Below are positions 8,659 through 18,267 of a stretch of DNA of 64,000 nt, piece by piece. The DNA comes from DASSFG01 sp035550375. GTDB taxonomy: Bacteria > Planctomycetota > Planctomycetia > Pirellulales > JAICIG01. The stretch covers positions 1 through 64,000 of the forward strand of contig DASZPH010000127.1 of NCBI GenBank assembly GCA_035550375.1, read 5' to 3'. A program made the position numbers and the translations under genes. The notes beneath the pieces were generated by a model that had not been told where the DNA came from, did no database searches, and saw only the letters and a program-made list of their open reading frames with translations. Position 1 is the stretch's first letter, and each line of letters opens with the position of its first letter.

Positions 8659-11600
8659 CTATTTCTTGGCCACTTCGACCTTCTCGACGGTGACCGGAAC
8701 CGTCTCGATCAACTGCACGTTTTGATTGTTGAACTGCAGATTCGCCTGAAGACGAAGCTCGTGCTTGCCGGGCGTGGCATTCTCGGCGGCGGCGATCGCC
8801 AGGTTGCCCTGATTCTGGTTGGCGGGAATTGTCAGTTGTGGAATGCTCAGCCCCCCTACCCCGCCGGGCAACTGCACGTTCAACTGCACCTGGTTGTCGA
8901 AGCCATAGAGACGGTTGATCGTCACCGGCAGTTCGCGTTTCTCCCCTTGCTTGATGACCAGACCGGGGGCCGCGGCAAGCGTGACGGGGGCCGGGGTAAT
9001 TTTGATCGTGATGGGGTTCGAGGGATAACCGACGTTCAGGGTGCGAGGGTTGGCCATGTTGCGCGCGTTGTTCGCGACCTGCACGGCGCTCTGCCTGGCC
9101 TGCTCGGCCCGCTTCACGCTGGCGTCAGCCTCCTCGGCCGCCTTGTCCGCCGCCATTTTGTCGTCGACCGCCTTCTTGGCCTTCTCGGTCGCCTCGGCAA
9201 ACGCCTTTTCCGCCGCGGCGCTGGCTTCCGCGGCCTTTTTGGCAACCTCCTCGGCGGCGGCCGCGTTCTTTTGGGCCTGTTCGAGCGCCGCGGCGAGGTC
9301 CTTGTTCTCTTTGTCTTTGTCCAGCGCGGCCTGCGCCTGGGCGAGGGCCTGCTGCGCCGCCTTCAATTTCCCGTCGGCCTCCACCGCTCCGTTCTTGGCG
9401 GTCTGCAACGCTTGCTGGAGGCGCCTCGCCTCGGCATCGGTCTGCTGGGCGGCTTGCGCGGCGGCGTTTTTCTTCTCGTTCGCCGTCCGCAGCGCGGCCT
9501 GGCGATCGGCGACAATCTTTTCCAGCTCCGACTGGCGTTTGGCCGCCGCCTCGGCCGCTTCGGGATTGTGCCGGTACGAGAACTGGGTTGTGCCAAGAAG
9601 GTGAAAACTGAACGTCCCCAGCGGGGCGTTCGACTGCAGGTTGATCGTAAACTTCGTCTCGCCCGGCCCCGCATTTACCTGCTGGTTGGCCGGCTGGATG
9701 CCCGGCGGCAGTTCCACGGTCGACAAAGTAACGTTCCCCTTGAAATCCCCGCGTTGAGTCATCGTGACGGGTATCTCAAGCCTTCCGGCGCGGCTCATCT
9801 CCCACACGTTACCCCCCGCCTGCACCGTAAACGGCGCCGGCTCGGTTGTGCTGACCGCCAGCACAACCTCGGATGACAGCCGCGACCGGGCGTTAAATTG
9901 GCCGGGCTGCCCGGGCCAGACGATCGAGGCGGCGCGGGCCGTGTGTGTTACCTCGCTTGCGCCGATCTTCGCTTTGCCAACGATGCGCAGAGGGGCAACC
10001 GCATCCGCCGCCGCATCGGAGGCCGACAAGACGAGCGCGGCCGAATGGCGCCCCGATCCGATGGTCACCGGCGTGGCGGTCACCCCCGCCGGCAGACCCT
10101 CGGCGGTAACGACGATCTCGCCGTCGAACCCGTCGCGGCGGAAGGCCACAACCTCGATCTGGTCGCTGGCTCCCTTGCGCAGGCTCGGCGACCAGACAAA
10201 AGACTGCGGCTGGTTCGGCAGAGCGCCGGGAAACTTGGGAAAGGCCGCCAGGCGGAAATCGGGCTGCTCGGAGCGGACGGCCAGACGGTAGACAAACCGC
10301 GGGTCGCCGCGCGAGCTGCAGTACAGGTCGCGCACCAGAATGCGGTACTTTCCGTCGTCGGACGCGGTAAAGCGAAAACTCGGATCGTCGTGGATGGTAT
10401 CGAAGTCGAAGCCGCCGGCGTTGAGTCCGTTGTCGTCGGTCCGCTGGAGCTCCTTCACCTGTTCCTTGCCCTCTTTGTCGAGCGTCACCTGCTCGACCAC
10501 CAGGTACGGATCGGTCGACTCGCCCAGCCGCTGCGAGACCACTTCGATGACGTAGGATTCCCCCTTTTTAGCGTCAAACGTGAACCAGTCGTGATCGGCA
10601 AGCGGGTAAAACTGACCGGCGACCTCGCACGGCGGCGAGACGTGCTGGGCCTTCTGCGGGACGTCGTTCGGTTCTTGCTCGGCTACGACGGGAGCGGTCG
10701 CCAGACCGATCGGCACGGGGTTGCACGGCCCTTGGGGCGAGGGGTGACGATATAGGATGGAGTCGACGCCCGAGCCGGCCGGCTCGATGAGCGTGCCGGC
10801 CGGCAAGGAGTCGGCGTTGGAAGGAAGCGCAATCGACGCGCTGACCACTTCCAGCGGCCGGCCGTCGATCGTGATCCCCGCCGCCGGCGCGCCCCCCGGC
10901 AGGTTGCGGCCGAACACCTGGTAAACCTGGTTCGTACCCGGCAGCCCGGCTGGCGGAAAGACAAAATCGACGTGTGGGCCAGCGTCGATCGACAGACGAT
11001 AATAGTGCTCGGCGCCCCCCTCATAGATGAAATCGTGGACTTCGACCACGTACTGGCCGTCGGCGAGCACAGTGTAATCGAGCAGCGTGTCGCGATGGCC
11101 GCCGTCGTGGGCGCTGGCCAACTCGTTGCCCCGCTCGTCGTACAGCACCAGCATCGGATCGAGGCGCGAATCGATACGGCGAGCCTGGCAGTCGACGACC
11201 AGCCGCTGCCCCTTCTTGGCCGCGAACCTGAAGAGATCGCGGTCGGCGCCTCCGGCGGCCACGCCATTCACGATGCCGCCGAGCGCGACTTCGTTGGCCT
11301 GGTCCAGCCGCGAATTGGGTTCGGTTTCGTTTAACTCCGGCCGCGAATCGACGAGGAAGAATCGTGGGTTGGACAGGCCGTACTTGCCGGCGGCCCGAAC
11401 TTCATACGTGCCCGGCGGCACGTCGGCAGCAATCGAAACGCCGAACTTGCCCTCGGCCGGCCGTGGCTGAGGGTCGAACTCGCTCGGTTCGAGCATGACC
11501 TGCCTGGCCGAAATCCCGGCGTGCGTGAAGTAGAGCCGGTCGGCGCCGTCGAGATCCGTACCCGTGACGGTCACCTCAAAGGTCGTCCCCTGCTTTCCGC

Positions 11601-11721
11601 CAGCAGGAAAGACGGCGTGCAACCGGGCCAGTGGCAACTGGGCCGAGGCGTAAGACGCCATCAAACAAACGGTAACGATGGCCAGCGGCAAGCGTGCCGC
11701 CAAGTGAACCGATCTTTCCAA
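8659..11721 (-). CDS. exported PPC-domain protein with coiled-coil insert
   Basis: 1020 residues with a signal peptide (residues about 8-27, cleavage near ASA-Q). Two bacterial pre-peptidase C-terminal-like (PPC) segments are visible: the first around ETEPNSRLDQANEV to the YVVEVHDF strand (about residues 130-245), the second around AEQEPNDVPQKAQHV (about 345-470). Ig-like beta domains follow. Between two of them, about residues 720-890, lies an Ala/Lys/Glu/Gln-rich heptad region that should form a long coiled coil. The gene starts 13 bases after the DUF1549/1553 gene and shares its strand, so the two are very likely co-transcribed, a usual planctomycete pairing. Function unknown. Confidence 0.85.
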   Translation of the reverse strand: MERSVHLAARLPLAIVTVCLMASYASAQLPLARLHAVFPAGGKQGTTFEVTVTGTDLDGADRLYFTHAGISARQVMLEPSEFDPQPRPAEGKFGVSIAADVPPGTYEVRAAGKYGLSNPRFFLVDSRPELNETEPNSRLDQANEVALGGIVNGVAAGGADRDLFRFAAKKGQRLVVDCQARRIDSRLDPMLVLYDERGNELASAHDGGHRDTLLDYTVLADGQYVVEVHDFIYEGGAEHYYRLSIDAGPHVDFVFPPAGLPGTNQVYQVFGRNLPGGAPAAGITIDGRPLEVVSASIALPSNADSLPAGTLIEPAGSGVDSILYRHPSPQGPCNPVPIGLATAPVVAEQEPNDVPQKAQHVSPPCEVAGQFYPLADHDWFTFDAKKGESYVIEVVSQRLGESTDPYLVVEQVTLDKEGKEQVKELQRTDDNGLNAGGFDFDTIHDDPSFRFTASDDGKYRILVRDLYCSSRGDPRFVYRLAVRSEQPDFRLAAFPKFPGALPNQPQSFVWSPSLRKGASDQIEVVAFRRDGFDGEIVVTAEGLPAGVTATPVTIGSGRHSAALVLSASDAAADAVAPLRIVGKAKIGASEVTHTARAASIVWPGQPGQFNARSRLSSEVVLAVSTTEPAPFTVQAGGNVWEMSRAGRLEIPVTMTQRGDFKGNVTLSTVELPPGIQPANQQVNAGPGETKFTINLQSNAPLGTFSFHLLGTTQFSYRHNPEAAEAAAKRQSELEKIVADRQAALRTANEKKNAAAQAAQQTDAEARRLQQALQTAKNGAVEADGKLKAAQQALAQAQAALDKDKENKDLAAALEQAQKNAAAAEEVAKKAAEASAAAEKAFAEATEKAKKAVDDKMAADKAAEEADASVKRAEQARQSAVQVANNARNMANPRTLNVGYPSNPITIKITPAPVTLAAAPGLVIKQGEKRELPVTINRLYGFDNQVQLNVQLPGGVGGLSIPQLTIPANQNQGNLAIAAAENATPGKHELRLQANLQFNNQNVQLIETVPVTVEKVEVAKK

Positions 11722-11734
11722 CCTCGAACTCCGC

Positions 11735-14242
11735 CTAGTGGTTGAACAAGAACTCTTTCGTGTTGATCAAGGCCCAGAGGATGTCTTCGTAGGCTTGCTG
11801 CTTGTTGTCGTGTCGGGCCAGGTAGTCAAGCGTAAGCGACAGTTCGCCCTGGTCCGGCTCTCGGGCATACGCCCAGGCGTACAACTCGCGAATCTTGCCG
11901 GTGTCGTCCTGGTCTTTGTCGCGTGCCAGCTTTGAAGCGCGGCCGTCACCTGACTGAAGCTTGCCTTGCACCTCGTTGGAGTTCAAAAGGTGCAGACTCT
12001 GGGCCAGGTTCGCTTCTTGCGACCGCTCGCACTCGCAAGGGCTGGTGGCTTGCGGCCGGCCGAAGACGGTGAGGAAATAGTTCTGCACACCACTGTCGGG
12101 CAATTGCACGGCTCGCGTGCCCGTCGGCAGGCCGTTGAAGTTGGTGACGGTCGCCGTCACCTGATTCAGGGCGTCGTACAGCACCTCCGCCGTGAGCCGC
12201 TTCGCATGGTAATAGGAAAAGTTCTGCTTGTCCGAAGCGTTGAACTCGTTCGGCTCGGAGCCGAGTTGATAGGTGCTCGAGCGACAGATCGTCCGGATGA
12301 GCTCCTTCATATCAAAGCGACTCTCGACGAAGTGCCGGGCCAGCGCCGAGAGCAGTTGGGGGTTCGAGGCCGGGTTGGTGACCCGCATGTCGTCTTCCGG
12401 CTCGACAACGCCGCGGCCGAGAAAGTGCTTCCAGTAACGATTCACCAGGGCGGGAGCGAAAAACGGGTTCTCGGGCGACGACATCCAGTCGGCGAGCGCC
12501 TGGCGGGGGTCGCGGTCGGGCTCGATGTCGAGCGGCGCGGCTCCCAGGCCGGCCGGCTTCAGGTTTTCGCCGGTGCGCGGGTTGCGGGCCGCGGCCTCAC
12601 CGCGGTTGTGGAAAATCCGCTGCTCGTCGCGAGGCTGCAAGCCGTTAATGCCGTTTTTGCGCCCCACGCGCGAGAAAAAGGCCGAGAAGGAATAGTAGTC
12701 GTGCTGGCTCCAACGCTCGAACGGATGATGGTGGCAGCGGGCGCACTGGATTCGCAGGCCCAGGAAGAGTTGGGCCGTATCTTCAAGTTGCTGCTCGGGC
12801 GTCTGCACGGCCCGATACCAGGCCACGGGCGGATTCTGACCCATTTCGCCCGAGGCGCCGACGATGTCGCGAACGAACTGATCGTAGGGCTTGTTGGCTA
12901 GCAGGCTTCGGCGAATCCAGTCGTGGAAGGCGTAGGTGCCGCGGGTGTAGTTGTTGTTCACCCGCTGGTTGCGGAGAATGACGCTCCACTTGTTGGCGAA
13001 GTAATCGGCGTAGTCCGAGCTGTCGAGCAACCTGTCGATGAGCTTGTCGCGCTTCTCTGAATCGGCGTCGGCGACGAAGGCACGGGCCTCGTCGGCGGTG
13101 GGGAGCCGGCCGGCAATGTCGAGCGTCGCGCGGCGGACGAAGGTGGCATCGTCGCACAAGGGGGTCGGCGGAATACCGAGCGACTTGAGCTTGGCGAAGA
13201 CCAATTCATCGATGAAGTTGCGGCGCGGCGGCAGGTCACCATCGGGCACGTCGATTCCCAGCGGCAGGGTGGCCCGAAAAACGCTCACCTGCCCCTGAAA
13301 GCGGGCCATGATGGCGACGTCGCCCGTCAAGTCGAACGTGTGCACGAAACCGCCTGGCGACACCTCGGCCATTTCAGCGTCGTTCGACTCGTACTGGGCG
13401 ATGTGGGTCACGTCTTCCGACGATCCATCGGTATAATGCGCCAGCACGGCCAACTGCTGGCGGCTGTCGCGGTTCATCGAGCGGGCGGCCGGAACAACCT
13501 CGATCCGCTCGACCACCGGATCGTCGGGCTTACCGTAAGGCATGCCCTGCTTCAGCCAGCGGACGATGAGCCCATATTCGTACCCCTCCTTCTCTAGACG
13601 GTGGCCGCCGCCGTGCGCCACCGAGTTCGTGGCCTTCAGCAGCAAAAGACTCTGGTCGGGCGCGCCGGGAAACAACCGTCGGCCGCGTCCTTCTTTGACC
13701 AGAAACTCATAGTCGTCGCTGGGGTAGAAGCCCAAGAGCGAGAGCCTGAACCCGTTCTGGCCGGTGGACTTGCCGTGACAGCCGCCCGCGTTGCAGCCGT
13801 TTTTGGTGAAGATCGGCACGATCTGATTGGGAAAGTTGATCGCCTTCGGCGTGGCGAAGTTCTTCACGGTCAACTCGGTGGCTGCCTGAAGGCCCTCGCC
13901 GTCGGCAACGATTTTCACGGTGCCGTCGGCCAGAGGCGTTACCATCCCGGAGGGGCTAACCGCCACGATACTTTCAGGCACAGCCTGCCACTTGACCGAG
14001 GCCGTTACGTCGCGAACCTGACCGCTCGTGTAATTGCCGTCGACGAGCAACTGCTTGCGGGCATCCGGTCCATTGAGAAGGCCGTCGCCGACCGAGACAA
14101 TCTCCAAGCCGGCCAAACGGCCCGGATCGCCCAGACCGGGGGGCTTCAAACTCGAGCCGTCAGACGAACCCGAGACGGCTGGCAACCAAAAGAAGGGGCC
14201 GAATGAAACCAGTAAGGCCCAAGCCACTGCCGCGTGCCGCAT
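11735..14242 (-). CDS. DUF1549/DUF1553 cytochrome-like protein with Big_2 domain
   Basis: 835 residues from the ATG at 14242, which gives a signal peptide (MRHAAVAWALLVSFGPFFWL); the frame is open 29 codons further but without sense. A Big_2-type Ig domain lies near residues 60-135. Next is the motif NGCNAGGCHGKSTGQNGFR, with two cysteines and CH as in planctomycete cytochrome-like domains, then DUF1549 (about 360-560, containing CARCHHHPFERW) and DUF1553 (about 595-830, PALVNRYWKHFLGRGVVEPE). This planctomycete family is abundant and functionally unresolved; a role in extracytoplasmic breakdown or electron transfer is inferred. First gene of a two-gene unit with the PPC protein. Confidence 0.88.
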   Translation of the reverse strand: MRHAAVAWALLVSFGPFFWLPAVSGSSDGSSLKPPGLGDPGRLAGLEIVSVGDGLLNGPDARKQLLVDGNYTSGQVRDVTASVKWQAVPESIVAVSPSGMVTPLADGTVKIVADGEGLQAATELTVKNFATPKAINFPNQIVPIFTKNGCNAGGCHGKSTGQNGFRLSLLGFYPSDDYEFLVKEGRGRRLFPGAPDQSLLLLKATNSVAHGGGHRLEKEGYEYGLIVRWLKQGMPYGKPDDPVVERIEVVPAARSMNRDSRQQLAVLAHYTDGSSEDVTHIAQYESNDAEMAEVSPGGFVHTFDLTGDVAIMARFQGQVSVFRATLPLGIDVPDGDLPPRRNFIDELVFAKLKSLGIPPTPLCDDATFVRRATLDIAGRLPTADEARAFVADADSEKRDKLIDRLLDSSDYADYFANKWSVILRNQRVNNNYTRGTYAFHDWIRRSLLANKPYDQFVRDIVGASGEMGQNPPVAWYRAVQTPEQQLEDTAQLFLGLRIQCARCHHHPFERWSQHDYYSFSAFFSRVGRKNGINGLQPRDEQRIFHNRGEAAARNPRTGENLKPAGLGAAPLDIEPDRDPRQALADWMSSPENPFFAPALVNRYWKHFLGRGVVEPEDDMRVTNPASNPQLLSALARHFVESRFDMKELIRTICRSSTYQLGSEPNEFNASDKQNFSYYHAKRLTAEVLYDALNQVTATVTNFNGLPTGTRAVQLPDSGVQNYFLTVFGRPQATSPCECERSQEANLAQSLHLLNSNEVQGKLQSGDGRASKLARDKDQDDTGKIRELYAWAYAREPDQGELSLTLDYLARHDNKQQAYEDILWALINTKEFLFNH

Positions 14243-14510
14243 CCGCGAGTCTCCTGCACGAGGTCCGCCTTGAATCGCCCCACACGTTCGATACCTGGCT
14301 GCGGCAAAACCGCATAAGGATTCTCTCACGAAAGACGCATCGGTGCAAGTTGATCGGTTCCCCGTTCCTCCCGGTCGTGGCTTGAAAGTGTCGCCGGCGC
14401 CAAAACGGACGCAAACGCCAACTACCAGCGATGTAGGACGGCCCTTGCCTCGCTCACACTCTCACGCTTTCGGGCTTTAGTGTGGCGAGCAACACGGTTT
14501 TAAGAGGGCG

Positions 14511-16415
14511 TCACCCCGGGGGTTGCGGCAAAGCGGAGATGCGCCGCAGGAAATCCTCGTGTCGGCGGCTCGAACTCAGATCGCCGGTCTGCCGATAGGC
14601 GTCGCGCAGCCAACGCCGCGCTTTCTTATCGAGCGGCTCGATCTCGACGGCCCTTTCCGCGTCGGCCAGCGCCTCCGGCAGGCGTCCGAATTGGGCCAGC
14701 ATCAGGGCGCGGCTAAAGTAATCCCGGGCCTGGTTCGGATTCAGCTCGATCAGACGGTCAGCATAATCCAGGGCCGACTGGTAATCGCCCTGCTGCTGGC
14801 AGACGCGCACCAGCGAGTCAAGCACGATTTCGTCGTTGGGTCGCAATTGCAAAGCGCGCAGCCAGTACTTGCGGGCACCCGCAACGTCCTGGCGCAAGTC
14901 GGCGACGTTTCCCAACGCCGCCCAGGTTCTGGCGTCGTCCTGAGCGATGTCGGCGATCATCAGCAACGTTTGTTCCAACTCCTCGGCGGCCGACTTGCTC
15001 GCATAATTGCTCTCCTGCAGCTTGCGCACTTTGGAGAGGGCGAGTACCCTCTCCAACTCCCACTCGGGCATGACGGTGTGCTCTTGGTCGAAGAGTTCCA
15101 GCTTGTCGCCTTCGCCGCCGGACTCGTTCGGCTCATTCTCCGGCGCGGCGCGCAGCACGCGATGGTCCGTCTGCGACGCGTGCGCCACGTCGTGCGCGGC
15201 GAGCTTCGGCATGTGACAGTAGATGCACGAATTGTTCGCCGGCGCCGCCGCCTGCTTTTCGGCTGAAAGCGAACACCCCTTCTCGGCGTGGCAGTCGAGG
15301 CATCGCTGACGGTAGTAGGCGTCTGCCTGGCCGGCCGCGGGCGTCGTATGTGCGTCGTGGCACGAGGTGCAGCCGAAGCGCCCCTCGCTGCTCTTGAAAC
15401 ACTTGCTCTCTCGCATCTGCTCGACGTGGCTGACGGCTTTGGTCTTTTGGTCGCCGCGCACGCCTGTGCCGGCCACCATGATCGCCCAAACCTCGTCGAG
15501 CCGATCTCCTGGGCGAAAATCGTCCGACGTCCGGCCGTAGCGAGGAAAACGCATCTTGCCGATCAGGTGGCACTGGTAGCACACGGCCTCGCGGCGGTCA
15601 GGATCCAGCCGCGAGGGGCTCACGATCGGGTCGTCCGCCTTCGTCAGGCCGTCTGTTTCCGCCGGCGCGTTTTCGTGCAGCTCTACGTGTTCCCTACCCG
15701 GCCCGTGACAGCGCTCGCATCCGATAGCCGCCTCGACGAGCACGGGATCGGGAAAGTAGTCGTCGTGATCGCCGTCGTGCGTCGGGCGTCCCGAATGGCA
15801 GTCGACGCATTCGTAGGGGATTCGCCGGCCGAACCGCTTGTGACGATAACCGTAGCCGGGCGAAAGGTCCCATTTGTGGTCGGTGGTGTACCAGGAGATG
15901 GGCGATTGAAAAAGCACACCGCCGCGGTTAATGGCGTACGACTTACCCCGCGTTCCGGAGCCGATGAAGAAACTGATCTTGGCCGCCTGGTCGTAAAGCA
16001 CCTCTCCCTCATTATCGAGCAGCACCTCGTGGTGGTAGATGCCGTCATCTCGCTTCTCCACCTGGTAGATCCGCCCGTCGTCGAACTTGAACTCCGTCCC
16101 CTCGGCGAAATTCTCCACGTCGTCGGTGCCGGGAGTCGCCCCCGCCGAGCGGTACATCGAATGTCCCTTGTAGCTCTCGGCAATGGCCGGGTGGCAGGTG
16201 GCGCAGGCCTCGCTGCCAACGTATCCCGACGGGCGGGGTTGCGGCTTGAGCGCTTCTCCCACGATTTTGCGTGGCGGCTGTGCCTCGACTACGACCGGGG
16301 TCTCGACGCTCGTCCGGCGCGACCGCCACACGCCGGCGATAATAAGTGCCGCCAACAGCACGCCCAATAGGCCAAGCCAAGCCCGAAACTTCGCCGCCCG
16401 GTCTGACGCCGCCAT
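14511..16415 (-). CDS. multiheme cytochrome c with TPR tail
   Basis: 634 residues. A single N-terminal membrane anchor (LGLLGVLLAALIIAGVW) places the rest outside the cytoplasm. Seven CxxCH haem-attachment motifs occur in order: CATCH, CVDCH, CERCH, CYQCH, CTSCH, CLDCH and CIYCH. The last ~150 residues form tetratricopeptide repeats (AALGNVADLRQDVAGARKYW, ALDYADRLIELNPNQARDYF). Haem cytochrome plus TPR proteins of this kind are common in planctomycetes and resemble cytochrome c554-type scaffolds; electron transfer is likely, with partners unknown. It stands alone on the minus strand. Confidence 0.88.
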   Translation of the reverse strand: MAASDRAAKFRAWLGLLGVLLAALIIAGVWRSRRTSVETPVVVEAQPPRKIVGEALKPQPRPSGYVGSEACATCHPAIAESYKGHSMYRSAGATPGTDDVENFAEGTEFKFDDGRIYQVEKRDDGIYHHEVLLDNEGEVLYDQAAKISFFIGSGTRGKSYAINRGGVLFQSPISWYTTDHKWDLSPGYGYRHKRFGRRIPYECVDCHSGRPTHDGDHDDYFPDPVLVEAAIGCERCHGPGREHVELHENAPAETDGLTKADDPIVSPSRLDPDRREAVCYQCHLIGKMRFPRYGRTSDDFRPGDRLDEVWAIMVAGTGVRGDQKTKAVSHVEQMRESKCFKSSEGRFGCTSCHDAHTTPAAGQADAYYRQRCLDCHAEKGCSLSAEKQAAAPANNSCIYCHMPKLAAHDVAHASQTDHRVLRAAPENEPNESGGEGDKLELFDQEHTVMPEWELERVLALSKVRKLQESNYASKSAAEELEQTLLMIADIAQDDARTWAALGNVADLRQDVAGARKYWLRALQLRPNDEIVLDSLVRVCQQQGDYQSALDYADRLIELNPNQARDYFSRALMLAQFGRLPEALADAERAVEIEPLDKKARRWLRDAYRQTGDLSSSRRHEDFLRRISALPQPPG

Positions 16416-16580
16416 CTAACCATCCCCCTCCGCCCACCCAAGCCGACGTGACATAGACAGTATTGTAATGCATCGCTTGGGCCGGGGCGAATCGCCAGCT
16501 TGTCTTGACGCTGCCGGGGCTTCCTGCGAGACTCCGCCACCTTTCGACAAGGCCTTAAGTCTGGATAGGAGGCGCAAGCG

Positions 16581-17300
16581 ATGGAGCGCGGCGGTTCAAA
16601 GTACATCTTTTTTGCATGGCTGTTGGCAACGGCGCCTTTTTTGGGTGCGCTGTCCGGTTGCGGACAATCGAGCACCGACGAAGTGGCTGTTAATCCAGGC
16701 GCGGATGGGGAAACCGACGCCGTCGAGTCGCCCTCGTCGCCGGCAGAGGCTGGTCGGGACGCCGCCGCGGAAGTGGTTCAGCAGTTCTTGCAAGCCATCA
16801 AAACGGGTGACGACACGAAATCGAACGACCTGCTCACGCCGCTGGCCCGACAGAAAACGGCCGAAATGGATATGGCCGTGGCGCCGATGGGAAGCGATTC
16901 GGCCTCGTTCACGGTCGGTCAAGTGGAGCTTCCGGAGGACGGCGGTGGAGAACTGGCCCATGTGGAGTCGACCTGGACGGACATCGACGACGACGGGCAA
17001 CCGCGCACCGACGAGATCCTTTGGGTCCTGCGGCTTGAGGAGCAAGGCTGGCGAATCGCGGGCATGGCGACCAAAGTGTTTGAGGATCAGCCGCCCCTCC
17101 TCTTGAACTTTGAGGACCCCAGCGACATGCGGCGCAAACAGCAACTTGCCGAGGCCGAGATGGAGCGACGAGCGCGCGAAGCGGCCCGAGAGCTGCCAGA
17201 CGAGTCGCTTCAAGCACAAGAGGCCGAGGTCTTGGCGGCGCGGCCCGCGCCTCCCCAGCGGCAGGCTGCGAAAACAACTCGCCCGCAGAAGAAGAAATAA
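16581..17300 (+). CDS. lipoprotein with NTF2-like region
   Basis: 239 residues. The N-terminus is a lipoprotein signal with lipobox LSGC (Cys at about 31). After an acidic linker, residues about 60-150 (AEVVQQFLQAIKTGDDTKSN, then EILWVLRLEEQGWRIAGMAT) have the pattern of a small NTF2/SnoaL-like fold. The C-terminal 70 residues are charged and helical, ending in a basic KKK. AGGAGG at 16567-16572 supports the ATG. A strong terminator closes the gene. Confidence 0.75.
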   Translation: MERGGSKYIFFAWLLATAPFLGALSGCGQSSTDEVAVNPGADGETDAVESPSSPAEAGRDAAAEVVQQFLQAIKTGDDTKSNDLLTPLARQKTAEMDMAVAPMGSDSASFTVGQVELPEDGGGELAHVESTWTDIDDDGQPRTDEILWVLRLEEQGWRIAGMATKVFEDQPPLLLNFEDPSDMRRKQQLAEAEMERRAREAARELPDESLQAQEAEVLAARPAPPQRQAAKTTRPQKKK

Positions 17301-17335
17301 ACCCCTTTCAGAGAAAGGGTTACTACTGAAACCGC

Positions 17336-17367
17336 GAGGCCCGGCTTGCTGCCGGGCCTCTTTTTTT
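17336..17367 (+). terminator. rho-independent terminator
   Basis: GAGGCCCGGC, loop TTGCT, GCCGGGCCTC followed at once by seven T. A perfect 10-bp stem, 35 bases after the lipoprotein stop codon. Confidence 0.92.
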
Positions 17368-17474
17368 GCGCTCTAGGGCCGATACTTGCTACGCCTTGCA
17401 AGGTGAACTAAATTTGCGCAAATTACGCAAACGAGTGAAACGACTCAACCAAGAAATCTTACCCGTTTTGACGC

Positions 17475-17502
17475 TTGACAACGTTTTCGGTGGTGTTAAC
17501 CT
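17475..17502 (+). promoter_or_regulatory. candidate promoter of the Cys-rich gene
   Basis: TTGACA at 17475-17480, a 16-base spacer and TAACCT at 17497-17502. It lies in the gene-free 17371-17705 stretch, the only space in which the following gene could have its own promoter; nothing else was seen there. The untranslated leader would be almost 200 bases. Confidence 0.3.
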
Positions 17503-17705
17503 AGTCAGCCTAGCATGTGCATCTGACCTCAGGCTGTGCAATCGTTAAAGGCTAACTACGAGGCAGGCTGCTTGGCTTTGTGGCAAGCACCAAAAGACAA
17601 GAAGGTCCCTCCCCTTTGGCGGCCGTCAGGAGGGGGAATCGTTCGCGAAGGACGGCCAGTTCGTTTGAGTTTTTGGTACGTACCTGTTTGTTGGAGGAAA
17701 TTAGG

Positions 17706-18104
17706 ATGAATCGTGCTCTGTTGTTCGGCATCGCGATCTTCTTCGCGGTGGTCGGCATCGCCCTGATCGGGGGCGATTCCAAGGCTCTCGCCGGTCACGG
17801 TTGCGGCGGGTGTGGTGGTTGCGTCGGTTGTGACGGTGGTTGCGGTGGCGCTCCGGCTTGCTGCGGCAATCCGTGCTGCGGCCGTCGCCATCATCGGCAT
17901 CACCGTCGTCGCGGCTGCTGCGGCTGCGCCGGCGACACCTGCTGCGGCGCTCCCTGCTGTGGCGCTCCGGCCCCGTCCTGCTGCGGTTGCGACGGTGCTC
18001 CGGCTGCCGCTCCCGAAGCTGCTCCCCCGGCTCCGGAAGCCCCCCCGGCTCCCGCCGCTCGCCTTGAGCGCGGCCGTGCCCGCCTGGTCAGCTTCCGCCG
18101 CTAG
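17706..18104 (+). CDS. exported Cys/Gly-rich protein
   Basis: 132 residues from ATG 17706, preceded by GGAGGAAA at the right distance; the longer open frame lacks sense. A signal peptide (about residues 1-29, ending ALAG) is followed by a segment with more than twenty cysteines in CGGCGGCVGCDGGCGG and CCGNPCCGRR-type clusters, a His/Arg stretch, then an Ala/Pro-rich linker and a basic tail. Cysteine density fits metal binding or a disulphide-cross-linked cell-surface material, but no family was recognised. Flanked by terminators on both sides, so monocistronic. Confidence 0.75.
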   Translation: MNRALLFGIAIFFAVVGIALIGGDSKALAGHGCGGCGGCVGCDGGCGGAPACCGNPCCGRRHHRHHRRRGCCGCAGDTCCGAPCCGAPAPSCCGCDGAPAAAPEAAPPAPEAPPAPAARLERGRARLVSFRR

Positions 18105-18188
18105 TCCTAACTCGGCGCGGAATCAGACCCAGTTTTGAGAACCGATCCTCCGACGTTGGTCGGCGGATCACATGGTGTGATAAGTTGA

Positions 18189-18223
18189 GCCGGGTCTCCT
18201 CCCCTGGGAGACCCGGCTTTTTT
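18189..18223 (+). terminator. rho-independent terminator
   Basis: GCCGGGTCTCC, short loop, GGGAGACCCGGC, then six T. It closes the Cys-rich gene 85 bases after its stop. Confidence 0.92.
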
Positions 18224-18267
18224 CATTGACTTGCCCAATGTGGGCGAGAATGGACTAAGCTAGCTAC

